A stretch of 64,000 bases of DNA from PMG-095 sp037200885 (lineage in GTDB: Bacteria > Myxococcota_A > Polyangia > Polyangiales > Polyangiaceae). A program made the translations under genes and the position numbers. The DNA is taken from assembly GCA_037200885.1 (NCBI GenBank), contig JBBCIN010000002.1, positions 372,001-436,000 on the forward strand, given 5' to 3'. Shown in pieces: positions 1 to 6,637 of the stretch; position 1 is the first letter of the stretch, and each line of letters begins with the position of its first letter. The notes beneath the pieces were generated by a model. The model was not told the origin of the DNA. It did not search any database and saw nothing but the letters and a program-made list of their open reading frames with translations.

Positions 1-990
1 GCCTTCGAGCTTCGCCTCGAGGTGGTCGGCGTGCCCGCTCTTCGCGTACATGAAGTACGAGTAGCAGTGTGCGCCCAGGATGAGCCAAAGCGCGCCAGTG
101 CGGATCCCAAGCGGGTGCTCGACGTCCAGCACTCGGATGCTGGTTGCATCGAGCGCCACGTACTCCGATGCCATGCAGCGCTTGAAAACGTGGCGTACGA
201 TCGGATCGAATAGGTCGATTACGCGCCCACAGCTGGCTGCCAGTGTGTTGGCTGCCAGGGGCACCTCTTCTTGTCGCGCTTTGCGCTCCATGCGTTCCCA
301 CGGAACAGCGTCTTGATAGTGATCGACCAGCGATTGCACGAGTAGCTCGTTGCCGAGGACGCCGCGATCGAGCACCTCGTCGCGCTTGGGGGCAGTGGCC
401 ACGTGCGCGTGGCAGAGCTGACAGGCTACGACCTCGCGCTTGTCCTCGCGCACCACGTAACGCGCAGGTTCGATGTCGAGCTTCTGGCACACCTTGAAGG
501 TAACGTGTTCGCACTCGCTCGCGCAGTACGGACAGATGCGAGCGTCGCCCGTCACCAGCTCCACGTCACCTTCGACGCGCGGGATGTGCTCGGGAAACTT
601 CGGCCGCCCGTGAGCGTCACGATTTGCTTGGTCAGGCTTCTTCCGCTTCTTGCGCTTGCGCTTTTCGTCGCCTTCGTCGTCCTGGTCCGAGTCAGACGAC
701 GTGTCGTTCGCGGGCGGCTCCGCCGGAGGCGAGCTCACCAGAAACGGCAGCTCGAGCTGCAGGCGATGCGTCGTCTCACTCGCCGGCCGCTTGCGGTTCT
801 TCCAAGCAAGCTGACGCGAAAGTTCCTGATTTAGGTCCCGCATCCGCGTCAAGAGCCCGATGATGGTCGCGATCAAGAGCGCGATGGCACCCTCCGCCAC
901 CGCCTCCGCGATGAAGCTGCGAATCCGCTTCAGATCGAGCGTCGCGAAGTCGCTCGCGATCAACTTCGCCGTGCTCGCCTTCATCGCCAT
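1..990 (-). CDS. tnpC: IS66 transposase TnpC, N-terminal 330 residues (runs off the window)
   Basis: The frame is open from ATG 990 to base 1 (a TTG at 1002 is an alternative start) and continues beyond the window. Visible parts in order: an N-terminal helical region, a basic Lys/Arg-rich linker after an acidic stretch around residues 105-120, a zinc-binding domain with two Cys-x2-Cys pairs (CPYC and CQLC), and the beginning of the DDE catalytic core. The first catalytic Asp lies in ALDATSIRVLD, followed by the TGALW...YAKSGHADH region typical of IS66. It catalyses strand cleavage and transfer together with TnpA and TnpB. The start lies 27 nt after the tnpB stop, which suggests translational coupling. 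Confidence 0.85.
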   Translation of the reverse strand, partial: MAMKASTAKLIASDFATLDLKRIRSFIAEAVAEGAIALLIATIIGLLTRMRDLNQELSRQLAWKNRKRPASETTHRLQLELPFLVSSPPAEPPANDTSSDSDQDDEGDEKRKRKKRKKPDQANRDAHGRPKFPEHIPRVEGDVELVTGDARICPYCASECEHVTFKVCQKLDIEPARYVVREDKREVVACQLCHAHVATAPKRDEVLDRGVLGNELLVQSLVDHYQDAVPWERMERKARQEEVPLAANTLAASCGRVIDLFDPIVRHVFKRCMASEYVALDATSIRVLDVEHPLGIRTGALWLILGAHCYSYFMYAKSGHADHLEAKLEG

Positions 991-1017
991 CGCGAGGTTC
1001 AACCCCGCGGGCGTAAT

Positions 1018-1410
1018 TCAAATTCCCGGGTCGGGTGTTTTTTCTTCGTCGCGTGACCGCTTGGGCGCCGGCTTCCATCGCGGGCGTCGGATCGCGCGGC
1101 TGAGGTCGAGGCCCTCCAGCACGAGCAGCAGCTCCGCCGCCTCGACTGTCACGTGTCCCGTTTCGCTCTTCCAAGGGACGCGAAAATAGCCCTTCTCCAA
1201 ACGTTTCGTCGTGAGCACGTAACCGTCGCGATCCCAATACAAAACCCGCACGATGTCGGCGCGCTTCGTGAAAAACACAAACAGCGTGCCCGACAGCGGG
1301 TCCATCAAAAACTGGGAACGCACCAGCGTCGATAACCCATTGATCCCCTTGCGCCCGTCCACACGACTCGTCGCCAGTAGCAGCCGCGCCCCCGGCGGCA
1401 ATGTCAGCAT
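1018..1410 (-). CDS. tnpB: IS66 accessory protein TnpB (Orf2)
   Basis: 130 residues, the usual length for the IS66 Orf2 family. Diagnostic segments are the N-terminal GARLLLATSRVDGRKGINGL, then LFVFFTKRADIVRVLYWDRDGY and the RLEKGYFRVP stretch. IS66 elements need this protein for transposition, though its exact biochemical role is not settled. The start overlaps the tnpA stop by 7 nt. Confidence 0.9.
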   Translation of the reverse strand: MLTLPPGARLLLATSRVDGRKGINGLSTLVRSQFLMDPLSGTLFVFFTKRADIVRVLYWDRDGYVLTTKRLEKGYFRVPWKSETGHVTVEAAELLLVLEGLDLSRAIRRPRWKPAPKRSRDEEKTPDPGI

Positions 1411-1736
1411 CCGCTGGCTCGTCGCGCGATCTCCACGACCAGTCGCGCCAACTCATCAGTGCTGAGCGCGCTCAGCCGCACCGTCACACCGCGGTGCTCA
1501 AGCTCCACAGCATGCTGGCTCGACAGCGGCACCGCCACGAAGCTCACGTTACCGGCAGCCTTCTGCCCAAGGCGCTCCTCCCAGTACGAAAGCCGCGTGG
1601 CCGTGATCCCCCGCTGCGCGGCGAACTTCACCGCGCTCAGCCCCGATCCCTGCCACTCCCGCAGCACCTCGCGTCCTTCAGCCTCACTCCAACGCTTCGC
1701 GCGCACCTTTCGTGTCTTCTCCGCCTGCTCTGACAT
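1404..1736 (-). CDS. tnpA: IS66 accessory protein TnpA (Orf1, helix-turn-helix)
   Basis: 110 residues. The N-terminal part (about residues 15-50, RWSEAEGREVLREWQGSGLS then AAQRGITATRLSYW) is a Tnp_1/HTH_Tnp-like helix-turn-helix. The C-terminal part is shorter and ends in an Arg-rich tail overlapping tnpB. As the first gene of the element, its promoter must lie in the roughly 60 bp up to the IS end at 1794. Confidence 0.85.
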   Translation of the reverse strand: MSEQAEKTRKVRAKRWSEAEGREVLREWQGSGLSAVKFAAQRGITATRLSYWEERLGQKAAGNVSFVAVPLSSQHAVELEHRGVTVRLSALSTDELARLVVEIARRASGC

Positions 1737-1771
1737 CCGTCAAATCTAGACGGTCGAGCCGGCGTCCGGCG

Positions 1772-1794
1772 CACGCCGTTCGCGGATGGGTTAC
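1772..1794. repeat. putative IS66 terminal inverted repeat (right end)
   Basis: On the minus strand the end begins GTAACCCATCCGCGAACGG, with the GTAA start expected for IS66 ends. The partner repeat is outside the window, so this placement rests on the first few bases and on the distance (about 58 bp) from the tnpA start. Confidence 0.4.
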
Positions 1795-1938
1795 CCCGCA
1801 ACGACGCGGACGGCAGGTGTGGCAGTGAATTGCGCCTGCGCGACGAGGGCTTATGCGCGGGCCATTTCGCAACACAAAAGAAGCCTGGCCACGCGGAGGA
1901 AAAGATCAGCTGAATCAATATTTTTAGGGAGGTGCGCC

Positions 1939-2295
1939 ATGACATTTTGGAAGCTCGTGAGAGCGATTGCTTGCGGCATTCTATTGGCCGAGTTGGTCAA
2001 CGGGCTCGTCTACGGACTGATCATCGGCTTCGACCAGGCCCGGCACCAGCGGCGACTCGCTGAAGAGAACTCTGGTGTAGTCGACCAATATAAAACAGCA
2101 TTGGAAAGCGTACGCGGGAGCACGGCGACGATCGACGAGGCCGCGGAGAGATACTGCACCCAAACGTATCCGCTTGCGGAAGAACCGGTGCGGAGGCGCC
2201 AACAGCTTTCTGGGTGCATAACCGAGACCGCAGCGCGGATTGCGCGCGACTTGCCGTCCCGTCGCGGCTGGTTCTCCGGATGCAGCGCGCCGTGA
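1939..2295 (+). CDS. small single-pass membrane protein, unknown function
   Basis: 118 residues starting at ATG 1939, which has a strong Shine-Dalgarno (GGGAGGT) six bases upstream; the open frame extends back to 1786 but without a comparable site. One hydrophobic segment (about residues 8-30) is followed by a charged, probably helical domain with three Cys in the last half (YCTQTY, SGCITE, SGCSAP). I do not recognise a family. It sits between the IS66 end and the TAC module and belongs to the accessory island. Confidence 0.6.
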   Translation: MTFWKLVRAIACGILLAELVNGLVYGLIIGFDQARHQRRLAEENSGVVDQYKTALESVRGSTATIDEAAERYCTQTYPLAEEPVRRRQQLSGCITETAARIARDLPSRRGWFSGCSAP

Positions 2296-2673
2296 GTGGG
2301 GCAGTCTTAGGCACGATGACCGAAACGCTCGCGCGGGCTGTGTTCGCTGACGTTGTGGCCGGCCTCTACACGCCCGACGAGATCAGCGACGGGCGCGTGG
2401 TCGGGGCGAGAGCGCAGTGAGCTTGCCTGTGTAGCTCACCACCTAAACCGTAGCTCACTGCGTGCCGGCTCGCGCGGCCATCGCGACCCTGCCCTCCTTC
2501 GAGTGGTACGCAACCGAAGTTGCAAGAACGTTCGAACGAGAGTCATCGTCGACCCGGGATAGGCCACACTGGCGAAGGACGCGCATCCGCTTGCACGGGT
2601 AGTGTATCGCAACATATTGCTGTTGGAACCGCTGCCAAAATGACCTAGTGGAAGCCTGTCAGCATGGTCAGGG
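2296..2673. other. intergenic stretch, no confident gene
   Basis: A 34-codon open frame (ATG 2316 to TGA 2420) is present but has no recognisable motif or convincing ribosome site. The rest shows no hairpin or repeat that I could support. It ends at the promoter of the TAC operon. Confidence 0.4.
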
Positions 2674-2702
2674 TTGACATGTACTATTTTTAGTACACAA
2701 AT
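2674..2702 (+). promoter_or_regulatory. TAC operon promoter with palindromic operator
   Basis: A consensus -35 TTGACA lies at 2674-2679. A perfect 7-bp inverted repeat with a 4-nt centre, TGTACTA-TTTT-TAGTACA, fills 2680-2697. The candidate -10 (2697-2702, ACAAAT, 3 of 6) begins at its edge. An operator placed between -35 and -10 fits autorepression by the Xre antitoxin encoded downstream, as in other HigBA/TAC operons. The palindrome is seen; the binding protein is inferred. Confidence 0.7.
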
Positions 2703-2714
2703 GGGAATGCGCTG

Positions 2715-3044
2715 GTGGGAAAAATACTCGGATGCCTCATCTGGCCGTGCGACGGAACCGGCCCGGTTCAGAAGTGGCTTCGCGCACTCCCGAAAGAGAT
2801 TCGGATAAAAATTGGTGCGGACATCCGTTTCGTCGAAGACAATTGGCCGGTAGGACCACCAAAAGTCAAAGCTCTCGAAGTAGGAATTTGGGAAATTCGA
2901 TCGAGCTACGACCGAGTTGAGTATCGCGTGGCGTTCTGCATCGCTTCGGGAAAAATGATCATCCTGCACGGTTTCGTAAAGAAGACTCAGAAGACATCGC
3001 CGACCGACCTTCGGCTGATCCGCGAACGACGAAAATCGACATGA
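2715..3044 (+). CDS. higB: HigB/Gp49-like (RelE superfamily) toxin of a TAC module
   Basis: 109 residues, the normal size for the phage-derived Gp49-like / HigB family (DUF891), ribosome-dependent mRNA interferases. Hallmarks: GPVQKWLRALPKE near residues 16-28, GPPKVKALEVGIWEIR in the middle and the C-terminal ILHGFVKKTQKTSP...LRLIRERR. The GTG start at 2715 is chosen because the homology runs in this frame. ATG 2701 is out of frame and gives only a short, unrelated N-terminus, so the exact first residues are uncertain. The stop overlaps the antitoxin start (ATGA). Growth inhibition is inferred from the family. Confidence 0.85.
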   Translation: MGKILGCLIWPCDGTGPVQKWLRALPKEIRIKIGADIRFVEDNWPVGPPKVKALEVGIWEIRSSYDRVEYRVAFCIASGKMIILHGFVKKTQKTSPTDLRLIRERRKST

Positions 3045-3469
3045 CCAAATTCGCAGCTGGCACCCTGGACGCATTCTTTGACGAGCTTGGAGAGCTTGAC
3101 GAAGTCAACGTGCGCGCGCTCAAGCGCGGGATCGCCTACACCGCGAGAAATGAAATGCGTGTTCGGGGGATTTCGGCCTCGGAACTTGCGAGACGCATGG
3201 GAACGAGCAGGGCGCAGATCGCGCGCGTGCTCGACGACGACGACGCGAGTATCACCCTCGATACGCTCGTGCGCCTTGGGTCCGCCTTGGGTCTTGAGGC
3301 CACCGTCGAGTTTCGGTCCCGGACTAGGGAAACGTCCCTTTGCGCGATACTTACGGAGCAAGCGGAGACCGGTGCACCCACCGTCACAAACGACGCTCAA
3401 GTCTACGCGCTTAGGGCACTTGATGAATCACAGGCATACGGCGACGTGCCCGGGGTCTTTGCAGCGTGA
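3041..3469 (+). CDS. higA: HigA-like Xre antitoxin with C-terminal chaperone-addiction tail
   Basis: 142 residues. The helix-turn-helix spans about residues 43-88 (RGISASELARRMGTSRAQIARVLDD then TLVRLGSALGLEATVEF). It should neutralise the upstream toxin and repress the operon through the palindrome at 2680-2697. Beyond residue about 97 there is an extra tail of about 45 residues ending in hydrophobic and aromatic residues (VYALRAL, AYGDVPGVF). That is where TAC antitoxins carry the ChAD segment that makes folding depend on the cognate SecB-like chaperone. It overlaps both neighbours by 4 nt (ATGA before, GTGA after). The tail's function is inferred from the operon arrangement. Confidence 0.85.
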   Translation: MTKFAAGTLDAFFDELGELDEVNVRALKRGIAYTARNEMRVRGISASELARRMGTSRAQIARVLDDDDASITLDTLVRLGSALGLEATVEFRSRTRETSLCAILTEQAETGAPTVTNDAQVYALRALDESQAYGDVPGVFAA

Positions 3470-4098
3470 GCGACAACGCTATCACCTTGGATGTCTCGAA
3501 GGCCGCGGCAGCATCCACGAAGCTGCAGCTGCAGCACATAACTTTGTTCAGTCTCGAGGCGCAGGGGCATCGCTTGCCGGAACGCGCGAACCTGAACTTC
3601 GAGCTCGGGCATCGAGAGACGATCTGGAACGTAATCGGGGACTCGTTGATCTGCGTGTTCGGACTGGACGTTGGGATCTTGTCAATCAGTTCCGATCCCC
3701 CAATCCGACTGGCGAGCTTTTCCGTGTGTTTTCGCGCGGAGTACAAGATGGGCGACGCCTACAATCCGGCAACAGACGAAGAGCTGCTCCCTCACTACGC
3801 TGGGGTTGTCGCGCGGTTGCACGTCTGGCCTTACATGCGGGCGGAGGTGCAAGAACTCACAGGAAAGCTCGGCCTTCCGACTCTTACTTTGCCTGTTCTG
3901 ATGTCTGGCGGAACCGTGAACTTCGCAGTGAGGAAACACGTGCCACCACCTGATGATCGAGTGGGCGCGCCCCACAAAGCTCTTGAGACCTCGAGCCCGG
4001 CCGCCACCTCAAAGAAGGGAGCAAAGAAGCCCCCAAAGAAGTCGGCGCGCCCGCGGCAAGTTACGAGTTCGAGTTCGAAGCCTCGGCGACGAGCGTAA
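3466..4098 (+). CDS. SecB-like chaperone of the toxin-antitoxin-chaperone module
   Basis: 210 residues from GTG 3466, overlapping the antitoxin stop. The decisive segment is at about residues 120-143, WPYMRAEVQELTGKLGLP followed by TLTLPVLM. It matches the conserved SecB signature and, residue for residue, the M. tuberculosis TAC chaperone Rv1957 (PYIREYVYDLTGRLALPPLTL, from memory). Family role: bind the antitoxin tail and protect it from aggregation and proteolysis. Unusual here is a tail of about 55 residues (from about residue 156) rich in Lys, Arg, Ser, Pro and Ala that SecB proteins lack. It is a solitary SecB-like protein, not a general export SecB. Confidence 0.88.
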   Translation: MSDNAITLDVSKAAAASTKLQLQHITLFSLEAQGHRLPERANLNFELGHRETIWNVIGDSLICVFGLDVGILSISSDPPIRLASFSVCFRAEYKMGDAYNPATDEELLPHYAGVVARLHVWPYMRAEVQELTGKLGLPTLTLPVLMSGGTVNFAVRKHVPPPDDRVGAPHKALETSSPAATSKKGAKKPPKKSARPRQVTSSSSKPRRRA

Positions 4099-4188
4099 AG
4101 AACATGGCCGCAACTGGGGCATGGGACAAAGCGGCCTCCGTGGCTCGGTTCCATGAGGCCCCTCTCCGCTTCGTCCGCTGGTTCACTA

Positions 4189-4262
4189 GGTACCCGCACT
4201 GCCGCTGCCTTGCTCGGTGGCCGCTCGCCGCCCGAATCGAGGTACCCGCACAGGTACCCGCA
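4189..4262. repeat. three copies of a 10-bp direct repeat (GGTACCCGCA)
   Basis: Identical decamers lie at 4189-4198, 4241-4250 and 4253-4262, between the TAC operon and the tRNA gene. The first two are 42 bp apart and the last two 2 bp apart. No function can be assigned; a remnant of a recombination site or of a small repeat family is possible. Confidence 0.55.
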
Positions 4263-4311
4263 GTCTGTTGCTCCCGGCTCGTCGCGTCTCGATCGAGCCT
4301 ATTTCTCTGAG

Positions 4312-4385
4312 TGCCGAAGCCCGGACTTGAACCGGGGACAACGCGCTTATGAAGCGCGTGCTCTAACCAACTGAGCTACTTCGGC
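4312..4385 (-). tRNA. tRNA with CAT anticodon, probably tRNA-Met (elongator)
   Basis: A 74-nt cloverleaf on the minus strand: acceptor GCCGAAG/CTTCGGC, D arm with GCTC/GAGC, anticodon stem CGCGC/GCGCG with loop TTCATAA, T arm CCCGG-TTCAAGT-CCGGG, discriminator A, no encoded CCA. CAT can be Met or lysidine-modified Ile2. The acceptor lacks the GGGCC start seen in the other CAT tRNA at 13133, so Met is preferred here. Its 3' end faces the accessory island at 1-4311, the usual side for integrations. Confidence 0.9.
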
Positions 4386-4476
4386 TTTTGGGGGCGGGAA
4401 TATGGTCGGGCCGGCCCGGGGCTGTCAAGCCGGGAAGCGCGTTCGTCTTGGGGTCGCTCGGGCCTCCGGCCCTCGC

Positions 4477-5808
4477 TCAGCGTGAGGCTTGGGGGATGGC
4501 GCCGTAGCCGCCGGGACCGGGGCCTTCGCGGCCGATCACGTGGTTCAGGGAGGTGTAGCTCATGGTGATCAGGGCCCGTTGGCCCAGGGCTTTGGGCAGC
4601 GGGCCAAATGTGGGGATGCGCCGGACTCCGGTGAGGACATTGCCGTCGTATTCGGCGATGCCGCTCGGGCGGACCATGCGCACGCGCTCGAGGCGGCCAT
4701 CGGCCAGGACCGCGAGCTCGAAGATGACGTGGCCGCTGCGCCCTTCTTCGATCGCCCAATCGGGGAAGGCGCGGCGCAGTTGGTCGTCCACGCGCTGCTT
4801 CAGGCCCGCGACGAAGCCCTGGATGCCGGGATCGTTGAGCGCATCTGGACCGGGGCCGAAGCCGCTGGGGGTGGCTCGTGAGCCCATGCCCTCGTTGCCC
4901 GAGCGGCCGGGGCGGCCACCGACGGGCTCGCCGCCGACTCCGGGCCCGGGTGGGGCACCGATGGTGCTGGCGTGAATCAATGCGGCGACGCGCGCAGCCA
5001 CGGCTTGCGAGCTGTCGTCGACGTCATTGGGTCGCTCACGGACCTCGGTGGGTAGCGCCGGGCGCGCGCGCATCACCCAGGGGCGCGCGATCAGGACCTG
5101 GGCGCCGCGCGAGGGAGCGCCGGGTTGCGCGGCGCCGGGCGCGCCGGGTTGTGGCTCGGCCTCGTGCCGGCCGGGGACTGCGGCGCCGGGCGCAGCGTCC
5201 GCGGTTTCGCCGTCATGGTTGCCCTCACGACCGCCAGCAACGCCGCCGAGTGAGGCCGCAACGGTGCCCGCGACCGAGCCGGGCGCGTTCGCGGCAAGCG
5301 CGCGCCGCTCGGGCACCCAGCCCTTGCCGGTGGCGAGGAATGTGAGCTGCATTGGCGTGGGGGTGGAGCGATGGTCGTCCCAGGAGCGGCGTGCGCTCGC
5401 GGTGCGCAGGCGCTGTACTTGGCTGCGGTCCAAGTGCGTCGGTGCATCGGTCTCTAGGCTGACGGGATCGATGTGGCTGTCGAGATTGGTGGCTGCCTGC
5501 GCTGCGGTTTTCGAGCCGCCGCGGCCGCCGAGCTCGGTGTCCGGGTGACGGGTGAGCGGGCCACCGCCGGGGAGCGCGGGCTCGAGCTCTTCGGGAGGGG
5601 TTTCGCTCTGGCGTTCCTGATCGCTCGCGGAAGGGTCGAAGCTCGGCAGCTCGACTTCGACTTCACCCGCAGGCGCAAGGCGGGCGGGCGGGGCGGGCGA
5701 TCGCGAGCGAAGTGAATGCGAGATGAGCAGCGCGCCGCAAGTGAGCAGCAGGGCGTGCGCGACCAGCGATGTCGCGAACGCTCCCGAGCCGACCGAAGGG
5801 CGAGCCAT
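4477..5808 (-). CDS. TonB-like energy transducer / AgmX-type protein
   Basis: 443 residues from ATG 5808; the open frame continues upstream but would overlap tatD. Order: one membrane helix near the N-terminus (about residues 8-30, AFATSLVAHALLLTCGALLI); a long Pro/Ala/Gly-rich periplasmic spacer; and a C-terminal TonB-like fold of about 90 residues (GHVIFELAVLADGRLERVRM, then RPSGIAEYDGNVL). This suggests an inner-membrane protein spanning the periplasm toward an outer-membrane partner, driven by ExbB/ExbD-type motors not found in the window. It starts 28 nt after tatD, apparently last in the prkA-APC-tatD run. Confidence 0.75.
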   Translation of the reverse strand: MARPSVGSGAFATSLVAHALLLTCGALLISHSLRSRSPAPPARLAPAGEVEVELPSFDPSASDQERQSETPPEELEPALPGGGPLTRHPDTELGGRGGSKTAAQAATNLDSHIDPVSLETDAPTHLDRSQVQRLRTASARRSWDDHRSTPTPMQLTFLATGKGWVPERRALAANAPGSVAGTVAASLGGVAGGREGNHDGETADAAPGAAVPGRHEAEPQPGAPGAAQPGAPSRGAQVLIARPWVMRARPALPTEVRERPNDVDDSSQAVAARVAALIHASTIGAPPGPGVGGEPVGGRPGRSGNEGMGSRATPSGFGPGPDALNDPGIQGFVAGLKQRVDDQLRRAFPDWAIEEGRSGHVIFELAVLADGRLERVRMVRPSGIAEYDGNVLTGVRRIPTFGPLPKALGQRALITMSYTSLNHVIGREGPGPGGYGAIPQASR

Positions 5809-5836
5809 TCCGGCTAGTGTGACAGAGCGCTCAACT

Positions 5837-6637
5837 CTAGGCCAGAGACACGGCCCGAGGTTGAGCTGCGGCCTGAGGCACGCGAAAGCAGCGCTGTGCG
5901 TTTTCGGTCGTGAGTGCGGCAAGGTGCGCGGGATCGACGCCGCGCAAAGCAGCGACGTATTTGCCGGTGTGCACCACGAACGCGGGCTCACACGGCTTTC
6001 CGCGCAGGGGCACGGGCGCCAAATAGGGGCTGTCGGTCTCGACCAAGATCCGGTCGGCGGGTGCCCAGGCGGCGACTTCTTGAATCGCGCGGGCACTCTT
6101 GAAGGTCACGATGCCCGAGAAAGATAGGTAAAAGCCGAGGTCCAGCGCGCGGCTGGCGAACGCGCGATCTTCGCTGAAGCAATGAATCACCCCGCCCGCG
6201 TCGCGCGCGCCTTCGGTCTCCAGGATTTGGAGCGTGTCTTCGGCGGCGCTACGGGTGTGAATGATCAGCGGCTTGTGCAAGCCGCGAGCGAGCGCGATGT
6301 AGCGTCGGAAGACCTCCGCTTGGGTCTCGCGCGGGGAATGGTCGTAGTGATAGTCGAGCCCGACCTCGCCCACCGCGAGCAGCCGGGGATGCGCAAAGAG
6401 CGCTGAAAAATCCAGCGATCCGTCGCGCGCGGCGTCGTGCGGATGGACGCCTGCGGAGGCGTACACGTCCGAGTGACGCTCGGCCACGGCCAGCGCTTGC
6501 TCGGCCTGCGACATGCCGCCCACGCCGACGCACAGGAACGCGCTGACGCCGGCCTCGCGGGCACGCGTAAGGAGCGGGTCCGCACCGTTCGGGTTGTGTT
6601 CGCTATCGAGGTGGCAGTGGGTGTCGAACCAAGTCAT
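5837..6637 (-). CDS. tatD: TatD-family metal-dependent nuclease
   Basis: 266 residues, normal for TatD/YcfH. The TIM-barrel metal ligands are visible: FDTHCHLD at the N-terminus, GEVGLDYHYD, the His of IIHTRSA, VIHCFSED and the terminal ETDSPYLAP with the following PLRGKPCEP. The family hydrolyses DNA/RNA 3' ends (3'-5' exonuclease, DNA repair). The start overlaps the stop of the APC transporter gene by 4 nt (ATGA), which supports co-expression. Confidence 0.92.
   Translation of the reverse strand: MTWFDTHCHLDSEHNPNGADPLLTRAREAGVSAFLCVGVGGMSQAEQALAVAERHSDVYASAGVHPHDAARDGSLDFSALFAHPRLLAVGEVGLDYHYDHSPRETQAEVFRRYIALARGLHKPLIIHTRSAAEDTLQILETEGARDAGGVIHCFSEDRAFASRALDLGFYLSFSGIVTFKSARAIQEVAAWAPADRILVETDSPYLAPVPLRGKPCEPAFVVHTGKYVAALRGVDPAHLAALTTENAQRCFRVPQAAAQPRAVSLA

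Larger units (their letters stand above)
1..1794 (-). mobile_element. IS66-family insertion sequence, cut by the window start
   Basis: Three leftward genes in the classic IS66 order tnpA-tnpB-tnpC are packed with a 7-nt overlap (tnpA/tnpB) and a 27-nt gap (tnpB/tnpC). The right end is placed at 1794, because the outer bases read on the minus strand begin GTAACCC and IS66 ends usually begin GTAA. The left end lies outside the window, so neither the second inverted repeat nor the 8-bp target duplication can be checked. All three frames look intact, so the copy may be active. Confidence 0.85.

Noticed and set aside
4477..6096. Longer start for the TonB-like gene
   Set aside because: The additional residues overlap the 3' end of tatD and are not homologous; ATG 5808 is followed immediately by the expected membrane helix.
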